IMG/VR virus record: IMGVR_UViG_3300021168_000069
Coordinates: 1 to 32,049 of that record
Strand: one strand, 5' to 3'
Source: a virus
Length of the DNA: 32,049 nt
The notes under the pieces were generated by a model. The model saw only the letters and a list, made by a program, of their open reading frames with translations. It did no database searches and had not been told where the DNA came from. Shown here piece by piece: positions 6,067-14,357 of the stretch. Within the stretch, counting starts at the first letter, position 1, and every line of letters starts with the position of its first letter. The translations under genes and the position numbers were made by a program.

Positions 6067-8106
6067 GTGGCTCCTGTTTCTCATGAAACGTTCAATTTCA
6101 GCGCAACTAACACGCCTGCTGTTTCGTTTAGTGGTATTTCAACGACGCAGACAGATTATATTCTTCTTTTGGCCATCTATAATGAACATGCTGGATCGGC
6201 AGCGGCAACGGTTACTTCTGTTGTTGGTACTGGCGCTGGCTCTGGACTGACTTGGGCATTGCGCAAGAGGTCTAATAGTAGTGTAACTGGTGGTTTGGAG
6301 TTATGGTGGGCACATGCTACATTGGCATCTACAACTTACGGTGTTACTGTGAATTTTTCTGGAGCGTATGATGATTGTGCATGTTGCATAGCTGTCATTT
6401 CTGGTTGTGGGAGTGCGATTGCACCGTTCGATACCAATGCTGGTCTTCCGGCAGCTCAATCTGCGCCGACTCCAACGTGGACGCCTTCATTCACTGGGGT
6501 TAATACAAGTACAGGTAATGATTTACTACTGTTTCTTACAGGGACGGTGAGTGGTGGCGGTACACCAGCGGTTGGTTTTACGAATATAGCGACTGGTTCT
6601 ACTGGAGGTGGTTCATGGGCTGCAGCCTGTCGCATGGATGCACAGGCTGTTGTGCCTATTCAGAGTGGTGCAACTTTCACTTATGGAGCAGCACTAACTA
6701 ATACATTTGGAGCAGCTGCTGGCGAGGCAATTTTCGATGCACTCGCATCTACTGTTATTGCTTCTGGAATGAATTGGGACCCAGTTACTGTTGCGGCGGT
6801 TAACCTCTCGAATGGCAATCTGACTGCGACTAATACTGGGACGACTTCGACTAATCAGGGGGCGCATGTTGCTTTTGCGAATGCGATTTCTGCTGGGAAG
6901 CTTTATTTTGAGGTTACACTTAATACTTTTACGGGAGGGGCTGGAGTTGGAGTGGGGATTGGTAGCACGGCGGCGACTTATGCAGGGATAAGTACGGCTG
7001 CTACGAGTGGTTCTATGTGTATGGCTGTAGGTCATACTGGGACAGGTACTATTATGGCGGGGCCTGGAGGGAATACTGGATACTCGATTGGGGCAAGGAC
7101 TTCAGGGAATGTGATTGGTGTTGCAGTAGATTTTACGGATCAGTTGTGCTGGTTTCGTCTGTGCCCGTCGGGGCTCTGGAACGGCACTTCTAATCACAAT
7201 CCAGCTGTCCCTGGCCCTGGTGGGATACCGATGACGAGTGGGGGAAATGTGCCGTTTGTCACGTTTGGAAATGGGCTGGCTGGACAGGCTGGTGTGGCGG
7301 GGAACGTGTGGACTGCTAACTTTTCTGGACCGTTCGTTGGTGCAATCCCAGCTGGTTTTACAGCATGGGGATCGGTTGCGTCGTCTAGTCCAGTTACGCA
7401 TGAGGTTTATGGCGCAGCTGGGACAAACCTCGCCTCTTTCTCATTTACTGGTGTTTCTACAACACAAACAGATTATATTGCTCTGATAGCGATTTATAAT
7501 GAAAATGCTGGTTCGTCAGCAGCTACTGTGTCTTCTATTACTAGTGCCGGTATGACTTGGAGGCTGCGCAAAAGGTCGAAAGGTACCGCAACAGGTGATT
7601 TGGAGTTGTGGTGGGCACATGGTACTGGTGCTCTGTCTGGGTATTCTATTACTGTGAATATGGCTGGTACATATGATGATGTTGCTGCTTGTTTAGTCTT
7701 TGTTTCTGGTTGTGGAAGTCCGACCGCGCCATTTGATGCCAATGCCAGTCTTCCAGCAGCGCAGTCGGCACCAACTCCAACTTGGACGCCATCATTCACT
7801 GGTATTAGTACGTCTAGTCCGAATGACCTCTTATTGTTTTTAGTTGGGACGGTGGCTGGTGGAGGCACTCCACCTACAGGCTTTAGTTTTATTACCAATT
7901 TTGGGACTTCAGGCGGGGCTTGGGCAGCTAACACTTGGGTAGCTGGAATGAGTGTCAGCGTGCTTCAAAATAATGCTACATTCATAAATGGAAATGCAAC
8001 AAGTACAATTGGTGGTGGGACTTCAAACGAGGCAATTTTTGATGCACTCACGAATAATGTTCCGACGGTGCCATCAGCTAAGGCAAGTGTTATGGTCTTT
8101 GCTTAA
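6067..8106 (+). CDS. Large adhesin: duplicated domain flanking a SPRY-like domain
   Basis: 679 residues from a GTG start. Residues about 6-230 and 442-660 are two copies of one domain; shared landmarks are 'STTQTDYI', 'LELWWAH', 'SGCGS.xAPFD', 'LPAAQSAPTPTWTPSFTG', 'NDLLLFL' and 'EAIFDAL'. Between them (about 235-440) is a SPRY/B30.2-like unit beginning 'MNWDPVTVAAVNLSNGNLTA', with 'GKLYFEVTL', 'LCWFRLCPSGLWNG' and 'IPAGFTAWG', features I know from phage SPRY-domain tail proteins. Such domains bind ligands, so receptor binding is the likely role. The gene is visibly richer in A/T and in T-ending codons than its neighbours, suggesting later acquisition. The SD is held inside the hairpin at 6034-6066. 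Confidence 0.75.
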   Translation: MAPVSHETFNFSATNTPAVSFSGISTTQTDYILLLAIYNEHAGSAAATVTSVVGTGAGSGLTWALRKRSNSSVTGGLELWWAHATLASTTYGVTVNFSGAYDDCACCIAVISGCGSAIAPFDTNAGLPAAQSAPTPTWTPSFTGVNTSTGNDLLLFLTGTVSGGGTPAVGFTNIATGSTGGGSWAAACRMDAQAVVPIQSGATFTYGAALTNTFGAAAGEAIFDALASTVIASGMNWDPVTVAAVNLSNGNLTATNTGTTSTNQGAHVAFANAISAGKLYFEVTLNTFTGGAGVGVGIGSTAATYAGISTAATSGSMCMAVGHTGTGTIMAGPGGNTGYSIGARTSGNVIGVAVDFTDQLCWFRLCPSGLWNGTSNHNPAVPGPGGIPMTSGGNVPFVTFGNGLAGQAGVAGNVWTANFSGPFVGAIPAGFTAWGSVASSSPVTHEVYGAAGTNLASFSFTGVSTTQTDYIALIAIYNENAGSSAATVSSITSAGMTWRLRKRSKGTATGDLELWWAHGTGALSGYSITVNMAGTYDDVAACLVFVSGCGSPTAPFDANASLPAAQSAPTPTWTPSFTGISTSSPNDLLLFLVGTVAGGGTPPTGFSFITNFGTSGGAWAANTWVAGMSVSVLQNNATFINGNATSTIGGGTSNEAIFDALTNNVPTVPSAKASVMVFA

Positions 8107-8126
8107 TTGATTGATCAATTAAGCAA
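8099..8126 (+). repeat. Perfect 12-bp hairpin at a gene junction, TTGA loop
   Basis: Arms 8099-8110 and 8115-8126. It contains the stop codon (8104-8106) of the adhesin gene and ends directly before the free SD GAGGAGG (8127-8133) of the next gene. Confidence 0.92.
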
Positions 8127-8138
8127 GAGGAGGCTAAG

Positions 8139-9746
8139 ATGACAGTTACTGGGAAGTATCCGAGCTTCAACGTCTCTACTGGGCCGGTGATGCCGACCGG
8201 ACTGGATTTACAAACGCTGGCTGCTGAGGCTGATAGTCATCCGGTGACTGCGCCTGTGGATGGGCAGGTCTATGGGATGCAGAGTGGCGACTGGGTTGTG
8301 TTGGACGAAAGTCAGGGAGGTGTTGGGCCTCCAGGCCCGCAGGGACCGGTTGGGCCGAGTGGGCCTCCAGGGAATACGGGGCCTCAAGGACCGGCTGGAC
8401 CGAAGGGAGACCAGGGAAATCCTGGCATGACTGGGTTGCAGGGACCATCAGGAGCGCCTGGGACAATTGGGCCTGCTGGTCCGGCTGGGGCGCAGGGAAC
8501 ACCTGGGTCGGCTGGAGTGGCGGGACCGCCTGGTCCCGCCGGGCAAGATGGCGGAGTGGGAGCTGCTGGGCCACAGGGCCCAGCAGGTCCTAAGGGAGAT
8601 GTTGGACTGACGGGAGCGCAAGGCCCGGCTGGACAGCAGGGACCGCCTGGGAATACTGGGCTGACTGGGGCGCAGGGTCCGCAGGGTCCGATTGGACAGC
8701 AAGGACCGCAGGGACTGGCTGGGCCGACTGGGAATACGGGGAATACGGGAGCACAGGGACCGGCTGGACCGCAAGGTCCAGCCGGACCCAGTGCGGTGAG
8801 TACGGATACGGGGAATACGGCTGTTCTGGGGACTGATACGCGTATTTTTGTACCAGCTCCCATTGTTCCGGCTGGGTCGAATACGGTGCCTGCACCGGAT
8901 GGGGCTGGGTCGGCAGGGACATCGGCAGTTTATTCGAGGGGGGACCATCAGCATCCGTCGGATCCGAGTAAGCTGTCGAAGTCTGGCGATACGATGGGAG
9001 GGCCGCTGACGCTCAATGGTAATCCGACGACAGCGTTGATGGCGACTCCGAGGCAGTATGTGGATGCTGCTGTGCCGGGGCCTTCCACTACTGTTCCGCT
9101 GATGGCGGGGACAGCAGCGGTTGGGACGGGGATCACGTGGGCCAGAGCGGATCATGTGCATCCAGCGGACGGCAATAAGGTGTCGAAGTCTGGCGACATC
9201 ATGTCCGGGCTTCTGACGCTGTCCGGCGATCCGACTGCGCCGCTCGGCGCTGTCACCAAACAGTATTCGGATACGAAGGTGCCGCAGGCTGGCGGCGTGA
9301 ATATGACGGGGGTGCTGAACCTGCTGGGATCGGTAGCGGGAGATAATCCTCCGGCTGGGTGTGTGGGAGAGGTGCTGTTTGCGTCGGTGACAGTTGGAGT
9401 AGGTATTACGAGCGGAACGCCGACCAATATTGCTACGCTGGCACTGACAGCGGGTGATTGGGACGTGTCTGGCGTGGTCTATTTTACTGCGCAGAATGGT
9501 CCATCGCAGGTGATTGTGGGGGTAAGTAATACGAGTGCTGCATTGCCGACTACGGCTAATGTGTTGAATGGGACTGCAGCAATGTTTCAGAGTCAAGGTG
9601 GATTGCAGTCTGGAGCATTCTTTATACCGACTGGAAGGTGTAGGGTCAATACGAATGCCTCCAAGAGTGTTTTTCTGATTGCGCAGGTTACTGGTGGAGG
9701 AACGACGGCGGGTATGGGATATATTGGGGCCAGACGTATGCGGTGA
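8139..9746 (+). CDS. Collagen-like tail fibre
   Basis: 535 residues. Residues 1-55 repeat the anchor of the fibre at 5078 (TGKYPSFN, then 'MPTGLDLQ', '[13 protein letters not shown]'). Residues 63-218 are 52 uninterrupted Gly-X-Y triplets, a collagen-like triple-helical rod. Then come two 'SKSGDxMxGxLTLxGxPTxxL' repeats (about 280 and 350), each preceded by an 'RxDHxHPxD' motif. The last ~100 residues are a knob-like beta domain starting '[12 protein letters not shown]' and ending 'GYIGARRMR', typical of podovirus fibres. A trimer projecting from the tail for host attachment is expected. Three hairpins lie in the rod-coding part. GAGGAGG is 5 nt before the ATG. Confidence 0.85.
   Translation: MTVTGKYPSFNVSTGPVMPTGLDLQTLAAEADSHPVTAPVDGQVYGMQSGDWVVLDESQGGVGPPGPQGPVGPSGPPGNTGPQGPAGPKGDQGNPGMTGLQGPSGAPGTIGPAGPAGAQGTPGSAGVAGPPGPAGQDGGVGAAGPQGPAGPKGDVGLTGAQGPAGQQGPPGNTGLTGAQGPQGPIGQQGPQGLAGPTGNTGNTGAQGPAGPQGPAGPSAVSTDTGNTAVLGTDTRIFVPAPIVPAGSNTVPAPDGAGSAGTSAVYSRGDHQHPSDPSKLSKSGDTMGGPLTLNGNPTTALMATPRQYVDAAVPGPSTTVPLMAGTAAVGTGITWARADHVHPADGNKVSKSGDIMSGLLTLSGDPTAPLGAVTKQYSDTKVPQAGGVNMTGVLNLLGSVAGDNPPAGCVGEVLFASVTVGVGITSGTPTNIATLALTAGDWDVSGVVYFTAQNGPSQVIVGVSNTSAALPTTANVLNGTAAMFQSQGGLQSGAFFIPTGRCRVNTNASKSVFLIAQVTGGGTTAGMGYIGARRMR
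8519..8540 (+). repeat. Perfect 9-bp coding hairpin, GCCT loop
   Basis: Arms 8519-8527 and 8532-8540, in the collagen rod (residues 127-134). Gly/Pro codon repetition makes chance pairing more likely here than elsewhere. Confidence 0.65.
8563..8586 (+). repeat. Perfect 10-bp coding hairpin, ACAG loop
   Basis: Arms 8563-8572 and 8577-8586, in the collagen rod (residues 142-150). The same caution about repetitive codons applies. Confidence 0.65.
8760..8785 (+). repeat. Perfect 11-bp coding hairpin, GCAA tetraloop
   Basis: Arms 8760-8770 and 8775-8785 around a GNRA-type GCAA loop, encoding the last triplets of the collagen rod (residues 208-216). Confidence 0.75.
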
Positions 9747-9803
9747 GAATAGGAATTTTTTTCTGGAGATTTTCAATTCACATGAAAGGTTGGTTGGACT
9801 GAT

Positions 9804-11369
9804 ATGAGGATGCCGTTAGTCGGAGGCGCTTACTCGGCACGCTCCAATATTGCGAGCTGCACGAGGGCGATTAATCTCTATCCGGAGATTAACCCGAAGG
9901 AGTTTGCGCTCGTCCCGATGACCCATTACCAGCGGCCTGGATTGCAATTCATAACGAATGACCCGGCCAATCTGACGCAGGTGCGAGGGATCTGGAGTCG
10001 GACGGACTCCAATGGGGCGTATGTGGTCATTGGCGCGACAGTCTATTATCTGGATAATGGGATGAATTTGAGTGCAATTGGGACTATTGGCTCTATTAGT
10101 GGACCGGTGATTATGACGGATAATGGCGTGACGTGTATGCTTGTGGATGGGACGGCGAATGGATATTTTATTCAGTTGATGGGGAATGTATTCTCGGTGA
10201 TTAATGATACGACTGGGATCTTTACGGGGGCGACCTCAGTTGACACGCTGGACACGTTCATTGTTTGGGGATTTCTGAACTCCAATTTCTTTGGATCTAC
10301 GCTGGCTGGGAGTACGTCGTTCGATGGGCTCTATTTTGCTGCCAAGGCAGCTTTCCCAGATCCGCTGGAGAGGTTGATTGTTAATAAGAGGGAGATTTTG
10401 CTGCTGGGGGCGAAGAGGAGTGAGATCTGGTACAATACAGGGGGTGCTCAGTTTCCATTTGCGCTGCTGCCAGGCATCTATATTCAGCAGGGGATATTGG
10501 CGCCATATAGCGCGGCATTCCAGAATATTGAAGTTTATTGGCTGTCGACTAATGAGCAGGGACAGGGTGTGGTGATGATGCAGCGGGGGTATGAGACGAG
10601 ACGGATTTCTAACCATGCGCTGGAATATCAGATTAGGCAGATGGCGAGCCAGGGGACTGTGCAGGATGCGGTTGGGTTCACAACGCAGTTTGATGGGCAT
10701 ATATTTTATGTGCTGACGTTTCCGAGTGGGGATCAGACGTGGGTCTATGATGCGTCCACTACGGATGCGAATGATGCGTGGCATCAGTGGGCCTGGACAG
10801 ACCATGAGGGTGGGCTGCATAAGTCGAGGGCCTACTGTGGAGCGTTTATGAAGGACGCGGTATGGGGGAGTCAGAATGGGGTGTTTGTGTGTGGGGATTG
10901 GCAGAATGGGAGTCTGTATTTTCTTAATCCGAACTATTTTTATGATGACGCATTAGAGGATAAGGCGCTGGCACCGGGATATCCGCCTACGCATAAGCCG
11001 GGGCCAATTAGCTGGATTAGGACGTTTCATCATATTGGGAGGGCGAGGGCGCAGGGGACGATGCAGGAGGGGACGACTGACGGGAGGAGGGTTAAGTTTA
11101 ACTCGGTGTATGCGGACATTGATGCTGGGCAGGTGCCGCTGGATGCGGATGGTAATCCGCTGATGACGCTGAGGTGGAGTGATGATAGGGGCAATACGTG
11201 GAAGAATGGGATACTTCAGCCGTATGGACCGCAAGGGAAGTATGATACCTGGCCGACATGGAGGGGATTGGGGATGGCAAGGGATCGGATCTTTGAGCTG
11301 AGTTTTTCGTCGGCGGGGGAAACGGCGCTGAATGGAGCGTGGATTGATGCTGAGATTCTGGATAGCTGA
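9804..11369 (+). CDS. P22 gp10-like packaged-DNA stabilisation protein
   Basis: The 521-residue product starts 'MPLVGGAYSARSNIASC' (from the second Met at 9810) followed by 'INLYPEINPKE', the hallmark opening of gp10-family tail hub proteins (472 aa in P22). Later blocks 'FDGLYFAAKAAFPDPLERL', 'LLGAKRSEIWYNTGG' and 'AWHQWAW' fit the beta-propeller-like core. In P22, gp10 stacks under gp4 and closes the DNA exit channel. The 57-nt gap before it holds an AT-rich stretch and no good SD for either ATG (9804 or 9810). It overlaps the next gene as TGATG. Confidence 0.85.
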   Translation: MRMPLVGGAYSARSNIASCTRAINLYPEINPKEFALVPMTHYQRPGLQFITNDPANLTQVRGIWSRTDSNGAYVVIGATVYYLDNGMNLSAIGTIGSISGPVIMTDNGVTCMLVDGTANGYFIQLMGNVFSVINDTTGIFTGATSVDTLDTFIVWGFLNSNFFGSTLAGSTSFDGLYFAAKAAFPDPLERLIVNKREILLLGAKRSEIWYNTGGAQFPFALLPGIYIQQGILAPYSAAFQNIEVYWLSTNEQGQGVVMMQRGYETRRISNHALEYQIRQMASQGTVQDAVGFTTQFDGHIFYVLTFPSGDQTWVYDASTTDANDAWHQWAWTDHEGGLHKSRAYCGAFMKDAVWGSQNGVFVCGDWQNGSLYFLNPNYFYDDALEDKALAPGYPPTHKPGPISWIRTFHHIGRARAQGTMQEGTTDGRRVKFNSVYADIDAGQVPLDADGNPLMTLRWSDDRGNTWKNGILQPYGPQGKYDTWPTWRGLGMARDRIFELSFSSAGETALNGAWIDAEILDS

Positions 11370-11836
11370 TGGGCGTTAACCCCTACCAGTTCTCGTCGTC
11401 TTTTCCGAAAGACTTCCAGATTGTGGATGGCTTCGGACAGCTCACGCCTGCGTGGCAATATTTCTTTCAGGCGCTGTGGGCCAAGACGGGTGGCGGGACA
11501 ACAAATATTCAAAACTCCTATGTGGTCATTGAGACGCCAGCTGGGCCAGTCATTTCAGGACCAGGACCGAGCAATGGGACACCGATCGGGGGAGGACCAG
11601 TTGCTAAATCGGCTCCTGTCGTTCAAACACTGGTAAGTTCGCCGTGGCCCTTTAGGGCCACGGAGAACGGGTTCATGGCACTGTCAGGCGGGGAAGTGGA
11701 TTACTCGAGGGATGGGGTCAACTTTTATAAGGCGTCTATGCTGGGTGGGCAGATCGTTATGGTGGAGGGCGATCACATAAACGTGATCTGGTATGGACCT
11801 GCGCCGTCGGCTGTTTGGTTTCCTGGAGGCTTCTGA
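11369..11836 (+). CDS. Small tail-structural protein
   Basis: 155 residues. An early motif 'DGFGQLTPAWQYFFQALWAKTGGG' (split at residue 40) is a recurring signature of podovirus tail proteins that follow gp10-like genes, often with a flexible Gly/Pro linker next ('PGPSNGTPIGGGP'). The C-terminal part 'NGFMALSGGEVDYSRDGVNFY' is beta-rich. A tail-needle or fibre-joining role is possible by position; no stronger evidence. The start overlaps the previous stop (TGATG) and the stop overlaps the next start in the same way. A 10-bp hairpin sits at residues 92-99. Confidence 0.65.
   Translation: MGVNPYQFSSSFPKDFQIVDGFGQLTPAWQYFFQALWAKTGGGTTNIQNSYVVIETPAGPVISGPGPSNGTPIGGGPVAKSAPVVQTLVSSPWPFRATENGFMALSGGEVDYSRDGVNFYKASMLGGQIVMVEGDHINVIWYGPAPSAVWFPGGF
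11642..11663 (+). repeat. 10-bp coding palindrome, 2-nt centre
   Basis: Arms 11642-11651 and 11654-11663 (9 bp with a 4-nt loop if the inner pair opens). It encodes residues 92-99 of the gene at 11369. Confidence 0.85.
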
Positions 11837-12414
11837 TGCATGAGCCATTCATCATCTTTGCTCTGCCGCGCAGTCGGACTGCATGGTTGAGCCATTGGCT
11901 CTCCTATATTGAGAATGGGAGCCGGGTGAAGTCGGTTGGGCACGACGCATTTAGTAGATGCTCGAATGTTGCGGAATGTCTTTCTCTCTTTTATGCGCCG
12001 GGAGGGGGGTTAGATGGGACTGTGGAGACTGGAGCTGCCTTTGCTTATCCGATGCTTCGGGATAAGATACCAAAGGCGAAGATGCTGGTGGTACAGAGGG
12101 AGCCGATGGACTGCCTTCATAGTTTGATGAAGAAGGGGATTACTGTTGACCCGGATGACTGGAGCCAGAGGGTCAGGGATCTGTGGACGGTTAGTGCGAG
12201 TGGGGTAAGGACGGTTGCTTATAATGATTTAGATCTGGAGAGCTGTGCGAGGTGGATTTGGGAGTATTGTTTGGACGTTCCATGGAATTTCCAATGGTGG
12301 GCTCAATGGACTCCTATGAATGTTCAAGTTGATATGCAGAAAAGGGTTGAGGAGCTGCGAAGGAATGCGGACAACATTGTGAAGCTGAAGCTGGAGATTG
12401 CAAATGTTAGCTGA
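11836..12414 (+). CDS. Sulfotransferase-like protein
   Basis: 192 residues from the ATG at 11836 (TGATG overlap, GGAGG about 7 nt upstream). The N-terminus 'FIIFALPRSRTAWLSHWLSY' is a PAPS-binding 5'-phosphosulfate loop of the sulfotransferase type, with a hydrophobic strand before a PRSRTxWL turn. 'MLVVQREPMDCLHSLMKK' fits the 3'-phosphate-binding region (strand, R-x-P, helix). Members move sulfate from PAPS to hydroxyl or amino groups of glycans or other acceptors. The acceptor is unknown; position between tail and ejection genes with a GNAT-like gene next suggests modification of surface glycan or a virion component. It is shorter than typical sulfotransferases (about 250-300 aa). Confidence 0.65.
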   Translation: MHEPFIIFALPRSRTAWLSHWLSYIENGSRVKSVGHDAFSRCSNVAECLSLFYAPGGGLDGTVETGAAFAYPMLRDKIPKAKMLVVQREPMDCLHSLMKKGITVDPDDWSQRVRDLWTVSASGVRTVAYNDLDLESCARWIWEYCLDVPWNFQWWAQWTPMNVQVDMQKRVEELRRNADNIVKLKLEIANVS

Positions 12415-12919
12415 GGCTGTTCCGCATAGATTTGTCCGGGTTCAGAGGGAGCCGTTTGAGGCTATTTGGCCTGCGATCAGAGATCTGACGAGGGCTCATG
12501 CTAAGGAGGTTGAGCCAGAAGGGAGTCCGAGACCGTTTAAGCTGGATGTGGCGCGGATCATTCAGGCGGACAGGCTGGGATTTATTAGGTGGTTTACGTT
12601 GAGAGTGGATGGTGAGATTTATGGATATTGTTCATGGAATGTAAACTGGGATTTGGAGAGTGAGGGGCTGCCCATTGCAACGCAAGGAGCGTGGTATGTG
12701 GGGGAGGGTGCTCCGTGGGGAGGGGCCGCCAAGCTGTTCATGGTCAGTTTGGATGAGCTGAAGAAGATCGGCGTACAGTGTGTGTTTCCGCATCATAGAC
12801 TCCAAGGCAGGGGAGTGAGATTGGGACGGTTCTTCCAAAGTCTGGGAGCTGTTCCTATTCAACAGACTTACATGCTTTGGGTGGGGGAGCGAAGCTCCCC
12901 CACCCAGGAGGAGGCTTAG
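12404..12919 (+). CDS. GNAT-like N-acetyltransferase
   Basis: 171 residues from the ATG at 12404 (GGAG at 12393-12396); a TTG at 12398 is less likely. Features: an N-terminal helix 'PIRDLTRAHAKEV'-like segment ('AIRDLTRAHAKEVEPEG'), 'FTLRVDGEIYGYCSWNV' (central strands), 'GAWYVGEGAPWGGAAKLFMVSLDELKKIGVQ' spanning strand 4, pyrophosphate loop and helix, and a final 'FQSLGAVPIQQTYMLWV'. This resembles phage GNAT-fold proteins near tail genes; the acetyl-CoA loop R/Q-x-x-G-x-G/A is poorly preserved, so catalysis is uncertain. It overlaps the sulfotransferase gene by 11 bases. A 13-bp hairpin encodes its C-terminal tail. Confidence 0.6.
   Translation: MLAEAVPHRFVRVQREPFEAIWPAIRDLTRAHAKEVEPEGSPRPFKLDVARIIQADRLGFIRWFTLRVDGEIYGYCSWNVNWDLESEGLPIATQGAWYVGEGAPWGGAAKLFMVSLDELKKIGVQCVFPHHRLQGRGVRLGRFFQSLGAVPIQQTYMLWVGERSSPTQEEA
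12878..12906 (+). repeat. Perfect 13-bp hairpin, GC-GAA-GC apex
   Basis: Arms 12878-12890 and 12894-12906, loop GAA (GCGAAGC apex as at 4583). It encodes residues 159-168 of the GNAT-like gene and is followed by the free SD (AGGAGGAGG) of the next gene. Confidence 0.93.
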
Positions 12920-13708
12920 ATGCCATCAATCGGACTTGCTGGCGCTGCAGCTATTGGAGGAGCAGGCTCTATCGCTGGAGGGCTTATCTCGGCGGGTGGA
13001 GCGAAGAGCGCGGCCGATGCGCAGCTGCAAGGAATTAATGAGGGCCTTGTTTTTCAGCAGACGCAGAAGAATTTGCTGCAGGGAATGCTCCAGCCGTATA
13101 TGACCCAGGGACAGGCTGGCCTTGATCAGCTGAATGCTAACATTGGAACTCTGACGAAGCCGTTCAATCCGACCATGGCTGATTTGGCCGCTACACCGGG
13201 CTACCAGTTTACGCTCAATCAGGGTGAGCAAGGGGTGGCTAACGCGTACTCGGGGCAGGGACTGGGGGCGGGTGTGACGGGTGGTGCCACTGCGATGACG
13301 CCCTCGGGGCCTGGGATAAAGGGCGCGACCACTTATGCGGAGAATTTAGCCTCCACGACCTACCAACAGCAATTCCAGAATTATTTGGGGCAGAATTCGC
13401 AACTGTTCCAGATGATGATGGGCCAGGCGGGGCTTGGTGAGCAGGCGGCGGGGACGTTTGGCGGAGTGAGCCAGAGTGCAACTAATGCGATGTCCGGGCT
13501 GGCAAGTGCGGGTGGTGCTGCCACAGGCGCTGGGATACAGAGTGGAGCGAATGCGATTGGGCAAGGGATTACAGGAGCGACATCAGGTTTGAGCAATTTT
13601 GCGCTGCTCAACTCGTTGGGTGGTGGTAGCCTGTTTGGGGGCGGAGGCGGTGGAGGGGTGACTGACTCGACATTCAACGGACTGACTGACTCGATGATTA
13701 TGGGCTAA
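12920..13708 (+). CDS. Ejection (DNA-transfer) protein, gp7-like
   Basis: 262 residues, rich in Gly, Ala, Gln and Ser. A glycine-zipper-like hydrophobic N-terminus ('AGAAAIGGAGSIAGGLISAGG') precedes a helical part and the block 'TPGYQFTLNQGEQGVANAYSG', with 'YAENLASTTYQQQFQNYL' after it. This is the pattern of phage internal proteins that leave the head with the DNA and help it cross the cell envelope (P22 gp7 group). The C-terminus is Gly-rich and disordered. A strong SD (AGGAGGAGG) precedes the ATG. Confidence 0.7.
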   Translation: MPSIGLAGAAAIGGAGSIAGGLISAGGAKSAADAQLQGINEGLVFQQTQKNLLQGMLQPYMTQGQAGLDQLNANIGTLTKPFNPTMADLAATPGYQFTLNQGEQGVANAYSGQGLGAGVTGGATAMTPSGPGIKGATTYAENLASTTYQQQFQNYLGQNSQLFQMMMGQAGLGEQAAGTFGGVSQSATNAMSGLASAGGAATGAGIQSGANAIGQGITGATSGLSNFALLNSLGGGSLFGGGGGGGVTDSTFNGLTDSMIMG

Positions 13709-13718
13709 GGAGGTTAGA

Positions 13719-14357
13719 ATGCCTAATGGGAATGCAATGGCCCCAGGTGTGATGCCGGGTGGAATGCCTCCTGGCATTCCGATGGGTGGTCCTCCGAATG
13801 CGCTGGCGAAACCTCAGCCGCCGGGGCAAAGTCCGGGCAATTTTAGCGTGGAGCAGCACGTTGAACAGAATTGGCAACAGGCGCAAGCGCAGCATAAGCA
13901 GTTGCAAGCTTCTGTGAAGAGGATGAATGTTGCAAGGAGTATGTTGGACTCGCTGAAGAAGAAAGGGGATCAGATCCAGGTGGAGGATGTGATCGAAGGG
14001 GCTGGGACGATGGTGGGAGCCGGGTTTAGTCCGACAGCGCTGGCGCAGATGCTGGCGCAGATGCCGACCACTGGAGGGGAGGCGCTCCAAGCGTGGGTTG
14101 AACAGCAAGATCAGAGAGCGCAGCAGATGGATCAAATGCTGCAACAGAAATTTAAGGCGTCCGCTGTCCATAGGGCCATTACTGGTATGGCCTCTCTCCA
14201 TGTCCACTCAATCAAACAGCGACATATGGCTGCACAAGGAGCCATGCCAGGAGCGCCGCAAGGCGGCGCTCCAATGGGAGGAGCATTAGCTCCTGGTGGA
14301 ATGGGGACTCCTTCGCCGCAAGGCGAAGGTGGCCCCGGGGAAGAAGAGGAGGAGTAA
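13719..14357 (+). CDS. Gln-rich internal virion protein
   Basis: 212 residues. A Met/Pro/Gly-rich N-terminus (1-40), a helical Gln-rich centre ('EQNWQQAQAQHKQLQASVKRMN', split here at residue 70), 'MVGAGFSPTALAQMLAQMP', a coiled segment 'EQQDQRAQQMDQMLQQKFKA', and a Gly/Pro tail ending in Glu repeats. The tail is coded by three hairpins in a row. A near-ideal SD (AAGGAGGT) precedes the ATG. Its place between ejection proteins suggests a chaperone or ejection role, not recognised by family. Confidence 0.6.
   Translation: MPNGNAMAPGVMPGGMPPGIPMGGPPNALAKPQPPGQSPGNFSVEQHVEQNWQQAQAQHKQLQASVKRMNVARSMLDSLKKKGDQIQVEDVIEGAGTMVGAGFSPTALAQMLAQMPTTGGEALQAWVEQQDQRAQQMDQMLQQKFKASAVHRAITGMASLHVHSIKQRHMAAQGAMPGAPQGGAPMGGALAPGGMGTPSPQGEGGPGEEEEE
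13761..13780 (+). repeat. Perfect 8-bp coding hairpin, TCCT loop
   Basis: Arms 13761-13768 and 13773-13780; encodes residues 15-21 of the 13719 gene, in its low-complexity N-terminus. Confidence 0.75.
14250..14272 (+). repeat. Perfect 10-bp coding hairpin, AAG loop
   Basis: Arms 14250-14259 and 14263-14272; first of three neighbouring hairpins in the low-complexity tail of the 13719 gene (residues 178-185). Confidence 0.88.
14279..14294 (+). repeat. 6-bp coding hairpin, ATTA loop
   Basis: Arms 14279-14284 and 14289-14294; weak alone, listed because it lies between two stronger ones. Confidence 0.5.
14310..14329 (+). repeat. Perfect 8-bp coding hairpin, GCAA tetraloop
   Basis: Arms 14310-14317 and 14322-14329 with a GNRA-type loop; third hairpin of the tail (residues 198-204). 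Confidence 0.82.

Noticed and set aside
8384-9776. Long antisense ORFs opposite the collagen-like fibre
   Set aside because: They mirror the Gly-X-Y repeats and codon bias of the sense gene, with low-complexity Pro/Ser/Arg products and no SD.
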